Positions 10,253-27,376 of a stretch of DNA of 64,000 nt are shown here, piece after piece. Source of the DNA: Pseudonocardia sp. CNS-004 (GTDB taxonomy: Bacteria; Actinomycetota; Actinomycetes; Mycobacteriales; Pseudonocardiaceae); the NCBI GenBank assembly GCA_001942185.1, contig MKJV01000075.1, positions 45,560 through 109,559 on the forward strand. Direction: 5' to 3'. The position numbers and the translations under genes were made by a program. Every line of letters begins with the position of its first letter. Position 1 is the first letter of the stretch. Under the pieces are notes generated by a model. That model did no database searches. It had not been told where the DNA came from and worked only from the letters and a program-made list of their open reading frames with translations.

Positions 10253-11445
10253 CTACTTGTTGATCTTGGTGACCTGGCCGGCGCCGACGGTCCGACCACC
10301 CTCGCGGATGGCGAACTGCAGGCCCTCCTCCATGGCGATCGGCTGGATCAGCGAAACGCTCATCGAGGTGTTGTCGCCGGGCATGACCATCTCGGTGCCC
10401 GACGGCAGGGTCACCACACCCGTCACGTCCGTGGTCCGGAAGTAGAACTGCGGACGGTAGTTGTTGAAGAACGGCGTGTGGCGGCCGCCTCGTCCTTGGA
10501 CAGGATGTAGACCTGGCCCTCGAACTCGGTGTGCGGGGTGATCGAGCCCGGCTTCACGACGACCTGGCCGCGCTCGACGTCCTCGCGCTTGATGCCGCGG
10601 AGCAGCAGGCCGACGTTCTCACCGGCACGCCCCTCGTCGAGGATCTTGCGGAACATCTCGACACCGGTGACGGTGGTCTTCGACGACTTCTCGCGGATGC
10701 CGACGATCTCGACCTCCTCGTTCACCTTGACGATGCCCCGCTCGATGCGGCCGGTGACCACGGTGCCGCGGCCGGTGATCGTGAAGACGTCCTCGACGGG
10801 CATGAGGAACGGCTTCTCGATGTCGCGCTCGGGCTCCGGGACCGCCTCGTCGACGGCGTTCATGAGCTCCATGAGCTTGTCGGCCCACTCCGCGTCGCCC
10901 TCGAGCGCCTTCAGCGCCGAGACACGGACGATCGGCAGGTCGTCGCCCGGGTACTCCTGCGACGACAGCAGCTCCCGGACCTCCAGCTCGACGAGCTCGA
11001 GGATCTCCTCGTCGTCGACCATGTCGGCCTTGTTCAGCGCCACCACGATGTACGGCACGCCGACCTGACGGGCGAGCAGCACGTGCTCACGCGTCTGGGG
11101 CATCGGGCCGTCGGTGGCGGCGACCACCAGGATCGCGCCGTCCATCTGGGCGGCACCGGTGATCATGTTCTTGATGTAGTCGGCGTGACCGGGGCAGTCG
11201 ACGTGCGCGTAGTGCCGCTTCTCGGTCTGGTACTCGACGTGCGCGATCGAGATCGTGATACCGCGCTGACGCTCCTCGGGAGCCTTGTCGATCTGGTCGA
11301 ACGCCGACGCCTCGTTGAGGTTCGGGTACCTGTCGTGCAGAACCTTGGTGATTGCCGCCGTCAGCGTGGTCTTGCCGTGGTCGATGTGACCAATGGTGCC
11401 GATGTTGACGTGCGGCTTGGTCCGCTCGAACTTCGCCTTCGCCAC
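10253..11445 (-). CDS. tuf: elongation factor Tu (frame break near C-terminus)
   Basis: EF-Tu is the GTPase that delivers aminoacyl-tRNA to the ribosome. G-domain motifs are [17 protein letters not shown] and NKADM. Domain 2 follows, with [13 protein letters not shown]. The first 320 or so residues are in the frame from ATG 11445. The C-terminal barrel, ending [11 protein letters not shown] at 10253, is in another. The break is a missing G in the codons for DEGGRHTPF (10497-10499). Corrected length is 397 residues. It follows fusA by 105 bases in the str operon. Confidence 0.95.
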
Positions 11446-11550
11446 TGCAGGGTCCTCCTGGACTGAGTTCTTCTTGTCCGCCGTGCTGACGGCAGGTCTT
11501 GGGTGGTGCGGTACGAGCCGCGGACGGTACCCGCCCGCGGCTCGCGGCGA

Positions 11551-13647
<2,097 letters not shown>

Positions 13648-13686
13648 TTCAGATTCTCCCTCGGATTGGCGCGGACGATCGGCCCG

Positions 13687-14157
13687 TCACCAGCGGTAGT
13701 GGGCGAAGGCCTTGTTGGACTCCGCCATCTTGTGCATGTCCTCGCGCCGCTTCACGCTGGCGCCCAGCCCGTTGCTCGCGTCGAGCAGCTCGTTCATCAG
13801 GCGGTCGACCATGGTCTTCTCGCGGCGCTGGCCGGCGTAGGAGACGATCCAGCGCAGCGCGAGGGTGGTCTGCCGGACGGCACGCACCTCGACGGGAACC
13901 TGGTAGGTGGCGCCACCCACGCGGCGGCTCTTGACCTCGAGAGCCGGCTTCACGTTGTCCATGGCGCGCTTGAGCGTGACGACCGGGTCGGTGCCGGTCT
14001 TCTCCCGGGTGCCCTCCAGGGCGGCGTACACGATGCGCTCCGCGAGCGACCGCTTGCCGTCCTTGAGCACCTTGTTCACCAGCTGGGTGACCAGCGGCGA
14101 ACCGAAAACCGGGTCGGAGACCAGCGGGCGCTTCGGCGCCGCTCCCTTGCGCGGCAT
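13687..14157 (-). CDS. rpsG: 30S ribosomal protein S7
   Basis: S7 organises the small subunit head. The frame is intact at 156 residues, starting [23 protein letters not shown], with [25 protein letters not shown] and ending AHYRW. It overlaps the rpsL stop by one base. Confidence 0.98.
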   Translation of the reverse strand: MPRKGAAPKRPLVSDPVFGSPLVTQLVNKVLKDGKRSLAERIVYAALEGTREKTGTDPVVTLKRAMDNVKPALEVKSRRVGGATYQVPVEVRAVRQTTLALRWIVSYAGQRREKTMVDRLMNELLDASNGLGASVKRREDMHKMAESNKAFAHYRW

Positions 14158-14531
14158 CAGCTCTTCTCCTTCTTCGCGCCGTACTTGCTCCGGGACTGCT
14201 TGCGGTTGCGGACACCTTGGGTGTCCAGCGAACCGCGAATGATCTTGTAGCGGACGCCCGGCAGGTCCTTCACCCGGCCACCGCGCACCAGCACGATCGA
14301 GTGCTCCTGGAGGTTGTGCCCCTCACCCGGGATGTAGGCCGTGACCTCGATGTCGCTGGAGAGCCGCACGCGCGCGACCTTGCGCAGCGCGGAGTTGGGC
14401 TTCTTCGGCGTGGTGGTGTACACGCGCGTGCACACCCCGCGCCGCTGCGGGCTCTCCTTGAGCGCTGCGGTCTTGGTCTTGCCGACCTTGTCCTGACGGC
14501 CCTTGCGGACCAGCTGCTGGATCGTGGGCAT
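14157..14531 (-). CDS. rpsL: 30S ribosomal protein S12
   Basis: S12 controls decoding accuracy. The frame is intact, 124 residues from ATG 14531, starting [15 protein letters not shown]. The two streptomycin-site lysines are wild type ([15 protein letters not shown] and [11 protein letters not shown]). It is the first gene of the str operon, with a leader of about 260 bases from the promoter near 14.8 kb. Confidence 0.98.
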   Translation of the reverse strand: MPTIQQLVRKGRQDKVGKTKTAALKESPQRRGVCTRVYTTTPKKPNSALRKVARVRLSSDIEVTAYIPGEGHNLQEHSIVLVRGGRVKDLPGVRYKIIRGSLDTQGVRNRKQSRSKYGAKKEKS

Positions 14532-14797
14532 GAACCGTCTGCTTCTTCCCGTCGGTGTAGCTAGGTGCTTCGTCGTGTTGGTGCCGTTGTCGTGCTGCTC
14601 GTGCGGGTCGCCCGGCCCCCGAGGTCGGGCGTGTCCCCCAGGTCGGACGTACTGCCACCCGGGCACCGAGCGATGAGATCGGGGACCTCACGGGGGCCAG
14701 GGCCCACGCGCCCACGGGCCGTTCCCGTACCCGAAGTACGAGACCGGCGACCACCGGGCACGCAGATCGGCCCGACCGTGGCCGAGCGCAAGACAAT

Positions 14798-14827
14798 AGG
14801 TTACCCGTCCCGCTGAATGGGGGTCAA
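14798..14827 (-). promoter_or_regulatory. str operon promoter
   Basis: On the minus strand TTGACC (14827-14822) and TAACCT (14803-14798) are separated by 18 bases, a good housekeeping sigma match in an otherwise GC-rich gap. It would start transcription near 14790 with a long leader to rpsL. The rest of 14532-14978 holds no gene that I can support. Confidence 0.6.
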
Positions 14828-14978
14828 AACGGGTCCTGGTCAGCGCCTGTCGGTACCCGCAGAGTGCCTCAACAGCGCGGTCGCGCAAGTGGACGCGCCG
14901 CTCGCCGCGCGACACCCCCCGCTCGTCGCAGGTGGCCGGGCCGTTTCCTCCGCCGTCCGGCTCAAGTTACCGTCCGGT

Positions 14979-17305
14979 ATGCGGTTGCCCCGTCCCGTCG
15001 TCCGGCAGCTCACCCGCGCCGTCGTGCGTCCACTGCTCTCCCCTCGATTCCCGCTCGCCCTGCGGCGCCCGCTGCTGGACGTCACCGGTCGTGTCGTGAC
15101 CCTCCCGCGCGCACCCGGCGCAGCCGCGGCACGCTCGGCGGGATACCCACCGAACGGGTGGTGACCCGCGGGGCCACCGGGCCGCACCAGGTGCTGTACG
15201 TGCACGGCGGCGGCTACCAGACCGGATCGCCGACCTCGCACCGCGCGCTCGCCGCGCACCTGAGCCGGACCGCGGGGGCTCCCGTGCACCTGCCGGTCTA
15301 CCGGCTGGCACCGGAGCACCCGCATCCCGCCGCCGTGGACGACGTGATGACGGCCTACCGGGCCCTGCGCGACGCAGGACATTCTCCACAACGCATCGCG
15401 GTGGCCGGTGATTCCGCTGGTGGCGGGCTCGTCATGGCGCTGCTCCTGCGGCTGCGCGCTGCGGGTGAGGAGCTGCCGGGATCGGTCGGGCTGATCTCCC
15501 CGTGGCTCGACCTCGACCTGACCTCACCGCTGCTCGCGGCCAACGCGGCCACCGACGCCATGCTCGACCCGAGTTGGCTCCCGCACGCCGTGGCGCAGTA
15601 CCGCGGCACCTCCGACTCTCCCGAGCTGTGGCCGCTCGACGCCGACCTGGCAGGCCTCCCACCCGTACACGTGTTCGCCGGCGGCGACGAGGTCCTGCTC
15701 GGCGACTCCGACGCGCTCGTGACGCGGATCCGGGCCGCAGGCGGTCCCGTGGACTACCGCCGCGCCGACGGCCTGTGGCACGCCTACCCGGTGTTCGCCG
15801 GGATGCTGCGCGAAGCGGACGACGCGGTGGCCGAGCTCGGGGCCGCGATCCGGCGGGACTGCGGTGACGGCCGCACCCCGCGGGTGGCCGTCGTCGGCGC
15901 CGGGTTCGGCGGGGTCGGGCTGGGCATGGCCCTGCGCGGGGCCGGCTGGACCGAGCCGGGCGAGCTCACGATCCTCGACCGCGCCGACGGCGTCGGCGGC
16001 GTCTGGCGGGCCAACACCTACCCGGGCGCGGCCTGCGACGTGCCGTCGCACCTCTACTCGTTCGCGGGCGAGCCCGGCACGGAGTGGTCGCGCCGGTTCG
16101 CCCCGCAGCCCGACATCCTGCGCTACCTGCAGCGGCTCACCCGAGAGCACGGGCTCACCGAGCACCTGCGCCTGCACACCGAGGTCACGGAGGCCCGCTG
16201 GGACGAGTCGCGGGCCGCATGGCAGCTGTCGCTCGCGGGCGGTGACTCGATCGAGGCCGACGTGCTGGTGCCCGCCTGCGGCCAGCTGTCCCGGCCGGTC
16301 CGCCCGGTGATCTCCGGCCTCGACCGGTTCCCCGGCCCGGTCTTCCACTCCGCCGAGTGGGACCACGGCGTCGACCTGGACGGCAAGCGCGTCGCGGTGA
16401 TCGGCACCGGGGCGAGCGCGGCCCAGTTCGTCCCCGCGATCGTCGACCGGGTGGCGGCGCTGACGGTGTTCCAGCGCTCGGCACCGCACGTGATCCCGAA
16501 ACCGGACCGCGCCTACGGCCGTCGACACCCGGGCAACCGCGCCGCCGCTCGCGCCTTCTGGGCGGCGTTCTTCGAGATGGGCGCGCTCGGCATCACGTCG
16601 GTGCGGGCCGCCGCGATGCCGTTGCGCCTCGCCTCGGCGGCGCTGCGTCGCCTCCAGGTGCCCGACCCCGCCCTGCGCGCCCGCCTCACCCCGGACCACC
16701 CGATCGGCTGCAAACGCATCCTGATCTCGTCGGACTACCACCCGGCCCTGGGCCGCCCGCACGTCGACGTCGTCACCGAACCGATCACCGGCGTCACCGC
16801 TGCCGGCGTGCGCACGGCCGACGGCGCCGAGCACCCGGTCGACGTGATCATCCTGGGCACGGGCTTCGCCGCGACCGAGTTCCTGACCCCGATGAAGGTG
16901 TTCGGAACCGGTGGGCAGGAGCTCTCCGAGCGGTGGCGCGACGGTGCGAGCGCCCACCTCGGCATCGCGGTGCCCGGCTTCCCCAACCTCTTCCTGCTCT
17001 ACGGCCCGAACACCAACCTCGGCTCCGGCTCGATCGTGCACATGCTGGAGTGCCAGATCGGGTACGTCCGCCAGGCCGTCGAGCTGCTGCGTTTCGGCAC
17101 GCGCACCCTCGTCGTGCGCCCCGACGTCGCCGAGCGGTACGACGCCGAGATCCAACGGCGCCTCACCCGCTCGGTGTGGACCGGCTGCCGCAGCTGGTAC
17201 CGCACAGCGAGCGGCCGGATCGTCAACAACTGGCCCGGCACGATGCGGGAGTACACGATGCGCACCCGCCGGTTCGAGGCGGCGGAGTACGAGCTCGGGG
17301 CGTAG
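14979..17305 (+). CDS. alpha/beta hydrolase - Baeyer-Villiger monooxygenase fusion (one frame break)
   Basis: The N-terminal third (to about residue 290) is a hormone-sensitive-lipase-type esterase: oxyanion HGGGY, nucleophile motif GDSAGGG, then Asp/His near GDEVL and GLWHAYP. The rest is a flavin monooxygenase with FAD motif GAGFGGVG, the type I Baeyer-Villiger fingerprint FPGPVFHSAEWD, and a second nucleotide-binding GTGASA. A ketone would be oxidised to an ester by one half and cleaved by the other. The first 50 codons (from ATG 14979, MRLPRPVVRQLTRAVVRPLL) are in another frame. A single missing base near 15130-15135 joins them, giving about 775 residues. No operon partners; it stands alone and convergent to the TetR gene. 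Function is inferred; the substrate is unknown. Confidence 0.88.
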
Positions 17306-17392
17306 CGCCCGCGCAGCCCGAGCACCCCCGAGCTTCCGGCAGGGCCCCGGATCGGGCGTATGTCCATTTCAGCGGCATCGACCAAGGCTGAT

Positions 17393-17420
17393 GGTCGCTA
17401 CTGAAGATCATCTAGCGACC
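17393..17420. terminator. hairpin between convergent genes
   Basis: GGTCGCTA / TAGCGACC, 8 bp with a 12-base loop, lies in the gap between the monooxygenase fusion and the convergent TetR gene. No U-run. A second, longer-range repeat (CTCACGCACCCG at 17490-17501 against its complement at 17564-17575) lies next to the TetR stop. Either could act as a bidirectional terminator. Confidence 0.4.
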
Positions 17421-17581
17421 GTCTGCCCTTGATCGCGGGTATCACCGCAGCGCGGCTCGGCATCACGCAGCGAGGTGCCGGAGCCTGCCCTCACGCACCC
17501 GGTGTCAGGCCACGCACCCCGGGTCGGCCCGCGCTACCCGTCGACCGGGCGCACCGAGGGAGACGGGTGCGTGAGCGGCGA

Positions 17582-18162
17582 CTACTCGGCAGATTCGCCG
17601 GGGTCGGTCAGCTTCGCCAGCGCGCGGAGGCCCGCCACCACCTCGGCTCCGGTCGGGGCGGTGGTCGGGTCCAGCAGGTGCTGCATCAGCACGCCGGAGA
17701 TGAGGGCCGACTGCACCGCGCCGATCGTGCGCGCCTGCACCTCGGTGACCGTCGACTCCTCGACGCCGAGCAGCCCAGCGGCGATCCCCTCGCGACCCTG
17801 CCGCTGGCCGTCGGACAGCTGCGCTCGCAGGGCGGGGTTGTGCTCGGTCTGCAGCAGGGCGTCGATCGTCGCGCGCCACATCGGGAGGTGGGTGGCGTAC
17901 GAGCGCACCGTCTCGTCCCAGAACGCCTCGTAGCCGTCCGCCAGGTCGCGCGCGCCGACAGCACCGTCGATCTCGTTGCCCCACTCGTCGATCGCCTGGA
18001 TGAGCGCCGCGGTCAGCAGGGCCTCGCGAGAGCCGAAGTGGTATCCGATGGCGGCGTGGCTCACCCCCGCCGCCGCCCCGATGTCGCGCACGGTGGTGCG
18101 GGCCCAGCCCTTCTCCTTCAGGCACGTGATCGCGCCGGCGAGGAGGTCCTCGCGGTTCCCAT
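17582..18162 (-). CDS. TetR family transcriptional regulator (frame break near start)
   Basis: The helix-turn-helix lies in the first 45 residues (TTVRDIGAAAGVSHAAIGYHFGSREALL). The C-terminal ligand domain follows, with SDGQRQGREGIAAGLLG and ISGVLMQHLLDP. An intact frame exists only from 18091, which would cut off helix 1. With one G restored in the GGG after ATG 18162 the protein begins MGNREDLLAGAITCLKEKG and is 193 residues, normal for the family. It is divergent from the FAD monooxygenase, and an 11-base palindrome lies in the gap, so it probably represses that gene and itself. Confidence 0.85.
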
Positions 18163-18189
18163 GCGCGCAAGGCTAGCTCACCTCTTGCC

Positions 18190-18240
18190 CAAACGGTTTG
18201 ACCATTTGGATTGACCAGGCGTGCAAGACGTGCGTACCGT
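18190..18240 (+). promoter_or_regulatory. divergent promoter/operator of TetR-monooxygenase pair
   Basis: CAAACGGTTTG (18190-18200) is a palindrome around a central base and is followed by TTGACC ATTTGG. For the monooxygenase, TTGACC (18211-18216) and TACCGT (18235-18240) are 18 bases apart. The palindrome lies directly upstream of that -35 box, a likely TetR operator. The motif/spacing match is seen directly; binding is inferred. Confidence 0.5.
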
Positions 18241-18268
18241 TCGGGTCACGAACACAAGGGGGAACGAC

Positions 18269-19468
18269 ATGCACGTCCTGATCTCCGGCGCGAGCGTCGC
18301 CGGGCCGACGCTCGCGTACTGGCTGCTCCGCCGCGGCATCGACGTCACGGTCGTCGAGCGCGCACCCGAGTTGCGGTCGGGCGGTCACGGCGTCGACTTC
18401 CGCGGCGCTCAGATGGAGCTGTTGCGCAGGATGGACCTGGTCGACGCAGTGCGCGCGGCGCAGACCGGGATGGGCGAGCAGGTCGTCGTCGACGCGGACG
18501 GCCGGCCGCTGGTCCGGCTGCCCGCCGCGTTCATGAGCGGCGAGGTCGAGATCAAGCGGGGCGATCTCGCACGCATCCTCTACGACCGCACCCGCGACGG
18601 CGCCGAGTACGTCTTCGGCGACTCGATCACCGCGCTCACGCAGCACGCGGGCGGCGTCGACGTCACGTTCGAGCACGGCGGGTCCCGCCACTTCGACCTG
18701 GTGGTCGGGGCGGACGGGGCGCACTCCGGGGTGCGGGCACTCGCGTGGGGGCCGGAGGAGCGGTTCTCGACCTTCCTCGGCTACTACCAAGCGGGCTTCA
18801 CCGTGCCCGACGACTTCGGCCTGGACCGCTCCGGCCTGCTCTACAACGAGCCCGGCCTCGGCGTGATGGTCTCGAGCGACCGCGACGGCGCGACCGCCGG
18901 TGTCGGGCTGGTGTTCGCCGCCCCGCCGATCGAGTACAACCGCAGCGACCGCGAGCAGATCCTCGGGATCCTGACCGACCGCTTCGCCCGCGCGGGGTGG
19001 CAGGTGCCGCGGCTCCTCAGCGGGCTCGCCTCGGCCACCGACCTATGGTTCGACCGGTTCGCGCAGATCCACCTCGACCGCTGGTCACAGGGCCGCATCG
19101 CGCTGGTCGGCGACGCCGCGTGGGCGGCCGGCCCCGGAGGCGGCGGCACCGGCCTCGCGATGACGGGCGCCTACGTGCTGGCCGCCGCGCTCGCGGCGAC
19201 CGGCGACCACGTCACGGCCTTCGCCCGGTACGAGGCCGCGCTGCGCAAGGGCGCCACCAGCGGGCAGAAGCAAGCGCGCAACGCCGGCCCGTTCCTCGCC
19301 CCACCGACCACCGCGAAGATCCGGAGCCGCAACCGCACCTACCGACTGCTGTCCAGCCGCCTGTTGCTCCCCCTCTTCGTCCGGCTCAGCGAGGGCACGG
19401 CGAACACGGTGCGCCTGGACGCCTACCCCGTTGACCAGAGGAACAGCACCCCCACGACCCCCGGCTGA
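18269..19468 (+). CDS. FAD-dependent monooxygenase (PHBH fold)
   Basis: 399 residues from ATG 18269, with AAGGGGG upstream. Rossmann motif at the N-terminus is GASVAGPTLAYWLLRRG, a slight variant of GxGxxG. The second FAD/NADPH motif is VVGADGAHSGVR (about residue 155). The third is ALVGDAAWAAGPGGGGTG (about residue 285). These are typical of single-component aromatic hydroxylases and tetracycline-type monooxygenases. The frame is intact. Divergent from the TetR gene, which probably regulates it. The substrate cannot be told from the sequence. Confidence 0.9.
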   Translation: MHVLISGASVAGPTLAYWLLRRGIDVTVVERAPELRSGGHGVDFRGAQMELLRRMDLVDAVRAAQTGMGEQVVVDADGRPLVRLPAAFMSGEVEIKRGDLARILYDRTRDGAEYVFGDSITALTQHAGGVDVTFEHGGSRHFDLVVGADGAHSGVRALAWGPEERFSTFLGYYQAGFTVPDDFGLDRSGLLYNEPGLGVMVSSDRDGATAGVGLVFAAPPIEYNRSDREQILGILTDRFARAGWQVPRLLSGLASATDLWFDRFAQIHLDRWSQGRIALVGDAAWAAGPGGGGTGLAMTGAYVLAAALAATGDHVTAFARYEAALRKGATSGQKQARNAGPFLAPPTTAKIRSRNRTYRLLSSRLLLPLFVRLSEGTANTVRLDAYPVDQRNSTPTTPG

Positions 19469-19542
19469 TCGATCTGAGATGCAGGAATCGGCCCTCCCAA
19501 CGGCGCTCGAGGTGATCTTGAAACGATCATGGGCCCAAACAC

Positions 19543-19589
19543 GAACGGGGCCGGTCACCTCCACGGGAGAGAGGTGTCCGGCCCCGTTC
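19543..19589 (-). terminator. strong terminator hairpin after rpoC
   Basis: A 19-base stem (5' arm 19543-19561, 3' arm 19571-19589) with a single T-T mismatch and a 9-base loop, in the gap between rpoC and the convergent monooxygenase gene. It is the strongest hairpin in this part of the window. No long U-run on either side, so a bidirectional hairpin-type terminator is likely. Confidence 0.7.
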
Positions 19590-19645
19590 ATGGGCATCGG
19601 GCGCCTGCGTCCGGGACCGTCGCCCCGGACACAGGCTCGCTCTAC

Positions 19646-23567
<3,922 letters not shown>

Positions 23568-23605
23568 AATCGTGTCCTTCGTTCGTATCTCGGCTCTGGG
23601 CGGGA

Positions 23606-26600
23606 TCAGTTGACGACGTCGTCGACAGTCATCGAGTCGGAACCGGGACGGCTGGACAGGTTGATGCCCAGGTTCGCCGCGGCCCGCTCGAGGTCCTCGT
23701 CGTCGGTGTCGCGCATCTCGATCGCCGCGCCGTCGCTGGAGAGCACCTCGACGTTCAGGCACAGCGACTGGAGCTCCTTGAGGAGCACCTTGAACGACTC
23801 CGGGATGCCCGGCTCGGGGATGTTCTCGCCCTTGACGATGGCCTCGTACACCTTCACGCGGCCCACCACGTCGTCGGACTTGATGGTGAGCAGCTCCTGC
23901 AGGGTGTAGGCGGCGCCGTACGCCTGCATGGCCCAGCACTCCATCTCGCCGAACCGCTGGCCACCGAACTGGGCCTTACCGCCCAGCGGCTGCTGCGTGA
24001 TCATCGAGTACGGGCCGGTGGACCGTGCGTGGATCTTGTCGTCCACCAGGTGGGCCAGCTTCAGGATGTACATGTAGCCGACCGCGACCGGGAACGGGTA
24101 CGGCTCACCGGAGCGCCCGTCGAGCAGCGTGGCCTTCCCGTCGGGGTTGACCATGCGCTCGCCGTCGCGGTTGGGCAGCGTGGACCCGAGCAGCCCGGTG
24201 ATCTCGTGCTCCTTGGCGCCGTCGAAGACCGGGGTGGCGGTCCGCGTGCCGGCCGGAACCGAGTAGAGCTCCTCGGGCATCTTCGACGCCCACTCCGGCT
24301 TGCCCTCGATCTCCCAGCCGGACTTGGCGATCCACCCGAGGTGGGTCTCCAGGACCTGGCCGATGTTCATGCGTCGCGGAACACCGTGGGTGTTGAGGAT
24401 GATGTCGACCGGCGTGCCGTCCGGGAGGAACGGCATGTCCTCGGCGGGCAGGATCTTGCCGATCACGCCCTTGTTGCCGTGGCGGCCGGCGAGCTTGTCG
24501 CCGTCCTGGATCTTGCGCTTCTGCGCCACGTAGACGCGGACCAGCTCGTTGACGCCGGGCGCAGCTCGTCCTCGTCGTCGCGGGAGAAGACGCGGATGCC
24601 GATGACCTTGCCGTTCTCGCCGTGCGGCACCTTCAGCGAGGTGTCGCGCACCTCGCGGGCCTTCTCACCGAAGATCGCGCGCAGCAGGCGCTCCTCCGGG
24701 GTCAGCTCGGTCTCGCCCTTCGGGGTGACCTTGCCGACGAGGATGTCGCCCGGCTGGACCTCGGCGCCGATGCGGATGATGCCGCGCTCGTCGAGGTCGG
24801 CGAGGACCTCCTCGGAGACGTTCGGGATGTCCCGGGTGATCTCCTCGGCGCCCAGCTTCGTGTCGCGGGCATCGATCTCGTGCTCCTCGATGTGGATCGA
24901 CGTCAGCACGTCGTCCTGCACCAGGCGCTGCGAGAGGATGATCGCGTCCTCGTAGTTGTGGCCCTCCCACGGCATGATCGCCACGAGCAGGTTCTTGCCC
25001 AGGGCCATCTCACCGTCCTCGGTGCACGGCCCGTCGGCGATGACCTGGCCGACCTCGACGCGGTCGCCCTCGTCGACGATCGGCTTCTGGTTGTTGCAGG
25101 TGCCCTGGTTGGACCGGCGGAACTTGTTCAGCCCGTACATCCGGCGCGTGCCGTCGTCGGCCATGACCGTGATGTAGTCGGCGCACAGCTCCTCGACCAC
25201 ACCGGCCTTCTCGGCCACCAGCACGTCGCCGGCGTCGACCGCGGCACGCAGCTCCATACCGGTGCCCACGAGCGGGGCCTCGCTGCGCAGCAGCGGCACG
25301 GACTGGCGCTGCATGTTGGCGCCCATCAGCGCACGGTTGGCGTCGTCGTGCTCGAGGAACGGGATCAGCGCCGAGCCCACCGACACCATCTGCCGCGGCG
25401 AGACGTCGATGTAGTCGACGCCCGTCGGCGGGATGTAGTCGAGCTCGCCGCCCTTGCGGCGGACCAGGACGCGGTCCTCGGTGAAGGTGCCGTCGTCGTT
25501 CAGCGGCGCGTTGGCCTGCGCGACGACGAAGCGGTCCTCCTCGTCGGCGGTGAGGTAGTCGATCTGCTCGGTGACCCGGCCCTCGACGACCTTGCGGTAC
25601 GGCGTCTGGATGAAGCCGAACGGGTTGACCTGGGCGTACGTGGACAGCGACCCGATCAGGCCGATGTTCGGGCCCTCAGGGTCTCGATCGGGCACATGCG
25701 GCCGTAGTGGCTGGGGTGCACGTCGCGCACCTCCATGCCGGCGCGCTCCCGGGACAGACCGCCCGGGCCCAGCGCGTTGAGCCGGCGCTTGTGCGTCAGC
25801 CCGGCGAGGGGGTTGTGCTGGTCCATGAACTGCGACAGCTGCGAGGTGCCGAAGAACTCCTTGATCGCCGCCACGACCGGGCGGATGTTGATCAGGGTCT
25901 GCGGCGTGATGGCCTCGACGTCCTGCGTGGTCATGCGCTCGCGGACGACGCGCTCCATGCGGGACAGGCCGACTCGGACCTGGTTCTGGATCAGCTCGCC
26001 GACCGTGCGGATGCGCCGGTTGCCGAAGTGGTCGATGTCGTCGGTCTCGACCGGGATCTCGACCCCGCCGTTGCCGTCGGCGTCGGCACCGGAGTTCATC
26101 ATGGTCTCGCCGGCGTGCAGCCGGACGAGGTACTCGATGGTGGTGGCGATGTCCTCCTCGGTGAGCGTGCCCACCGAGTTGTCGACGGCCAGGCCCAGCT
26201 TCTTGTTGGCCTTGTAGCGGCCGACCTTGGCCAGGTCGTAGCGCTTGTCCTTGAAGAACAGGTTCTCCAGGAGCGTCTGCGCGCTCTCCCGGGTGGGCGG
26301 CTCGCCCGGGCGCAGCTTGCGGTAGATGTCGAGCAGCGCCTCGTCCTGGCCGGCGGTGTGGTCCTTCTCGAGCGTGGCCAGGATGGTCTCGGAGAACCCG
26401 AAACGCTCCCGGATCTGCTCGGCGGACCAGCCCAGCGCCTTCAGCAGCACGGTGACCGGCTGCCGGCGCTTGCGGTCGATGCGGACGCCGACGGTGTCGC
26501 GCTTGTCGACGTCGAACTCCAGCCACGCACCCCGGCTCGGGATGATCTTGACCGAGTAGACGTCCTTCTCTGTGGTCTTGTCGATCGTGTGGTCGAAGTA

Positions 26601-27131
26601 GACGCCGGGCGACCGCACGAGCTGCGACACGACGACACGCTCGGTGCCGTTGATGATGAACGTGCCCTTGCTGGTCATCACCGGGAAGTCACCCATGAAC
26701 ACCGTCTGGCTCTTGATCTCGCCGGTGGTGTTGTTGGTGAACTCGGCCGTGACGAACAGCGGGGCCGCGTAGGTCATGTCCTTGTCGCGGCACTCCTCCT
26801 CGGAGGCCTTGACCTCGTCGAAGCGCGGGTCCGAGAACGACAGGGACATCGAGCCGGAGAAGTCCTCGATCGGGGAGATCTCCGTGAGGATCTCCTCGAG
26901 ACCTCCGACCGGGTTCTCGTCACCGGCGTCGATCCGGCGCTGGAACCAGGCCTCGGCGCCGACCAGCCACTGGAACGACTGGAGCTGCACGTCGAGGAGG
27001 TCGGGCACCTCGAGCGGCTCACGGATCTTCGCGAAGGTGACCCGGGTGGGCGCACCGGGGAAATTCGGGTTGGCCGAGACGGCAGCGGGCGCGGATGTCG
27101 CGAGGGGGCTGGTGGCGCGGGACGAAGCCAA
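23606..27131 (-). CDS. rpoB: RNA polymerase beta subunit (two frame breaks; unusual rifampicin pocket)
   Basis: Corrected length 1175 residues, starting at TTG 27131 after GGAAGGA. The rifampicin cluster reads [20 protein letters not shown] then [14 protein letters not shown]. Compared with the E. coli consensus it has Asn at 531 (normally Ser), Ala at 522 (normally Ser) and His at 518 (normally Asn), while D516 and H526 are kept. The codon for Asn531 is at 25776-25778. The frame breaks near 25680 (PIETPEGPNIG) and 24560 ([11 protein letters not shown]), each one missing base. A promoter lies about 250 bases upstream. Confidence 0.95.
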
Positions 27132-27376
27132 GATGCGTCCTTCCGAGAACTGCGCTCTCGTTCTGGCGGGCGCCGCCTCCGCGCGATACCGTCTGATCGT
27201 CCGCCCCGGGCGGGAGGTCCGGGCCGAGCGACCAGACGGGACGCGGGATCCGACGCACACCGTCTGTTGTCATGGCGCGGCCATCGCCGAGACGCGCGCG
27301 AGCTCGGAAGGGAACACCCTGGAGCGGGAGGACTCCTCTGAGCGCGCGCAGCTGGACGAAGGCAGCGCAAAGAGGC

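Noticed and set aside
14532..14863. A small gene between rpsL and the monooxygenase fusion
   Set aside because: Frames there have no matching protein family and contain the str promoter; low support.
14979..17305. Two separate genes for hydrolase and monooxygenase
   Set aside because: The frame runs through from about 15.13 kb to 17.3 kb with no stop or start signal between the domains.
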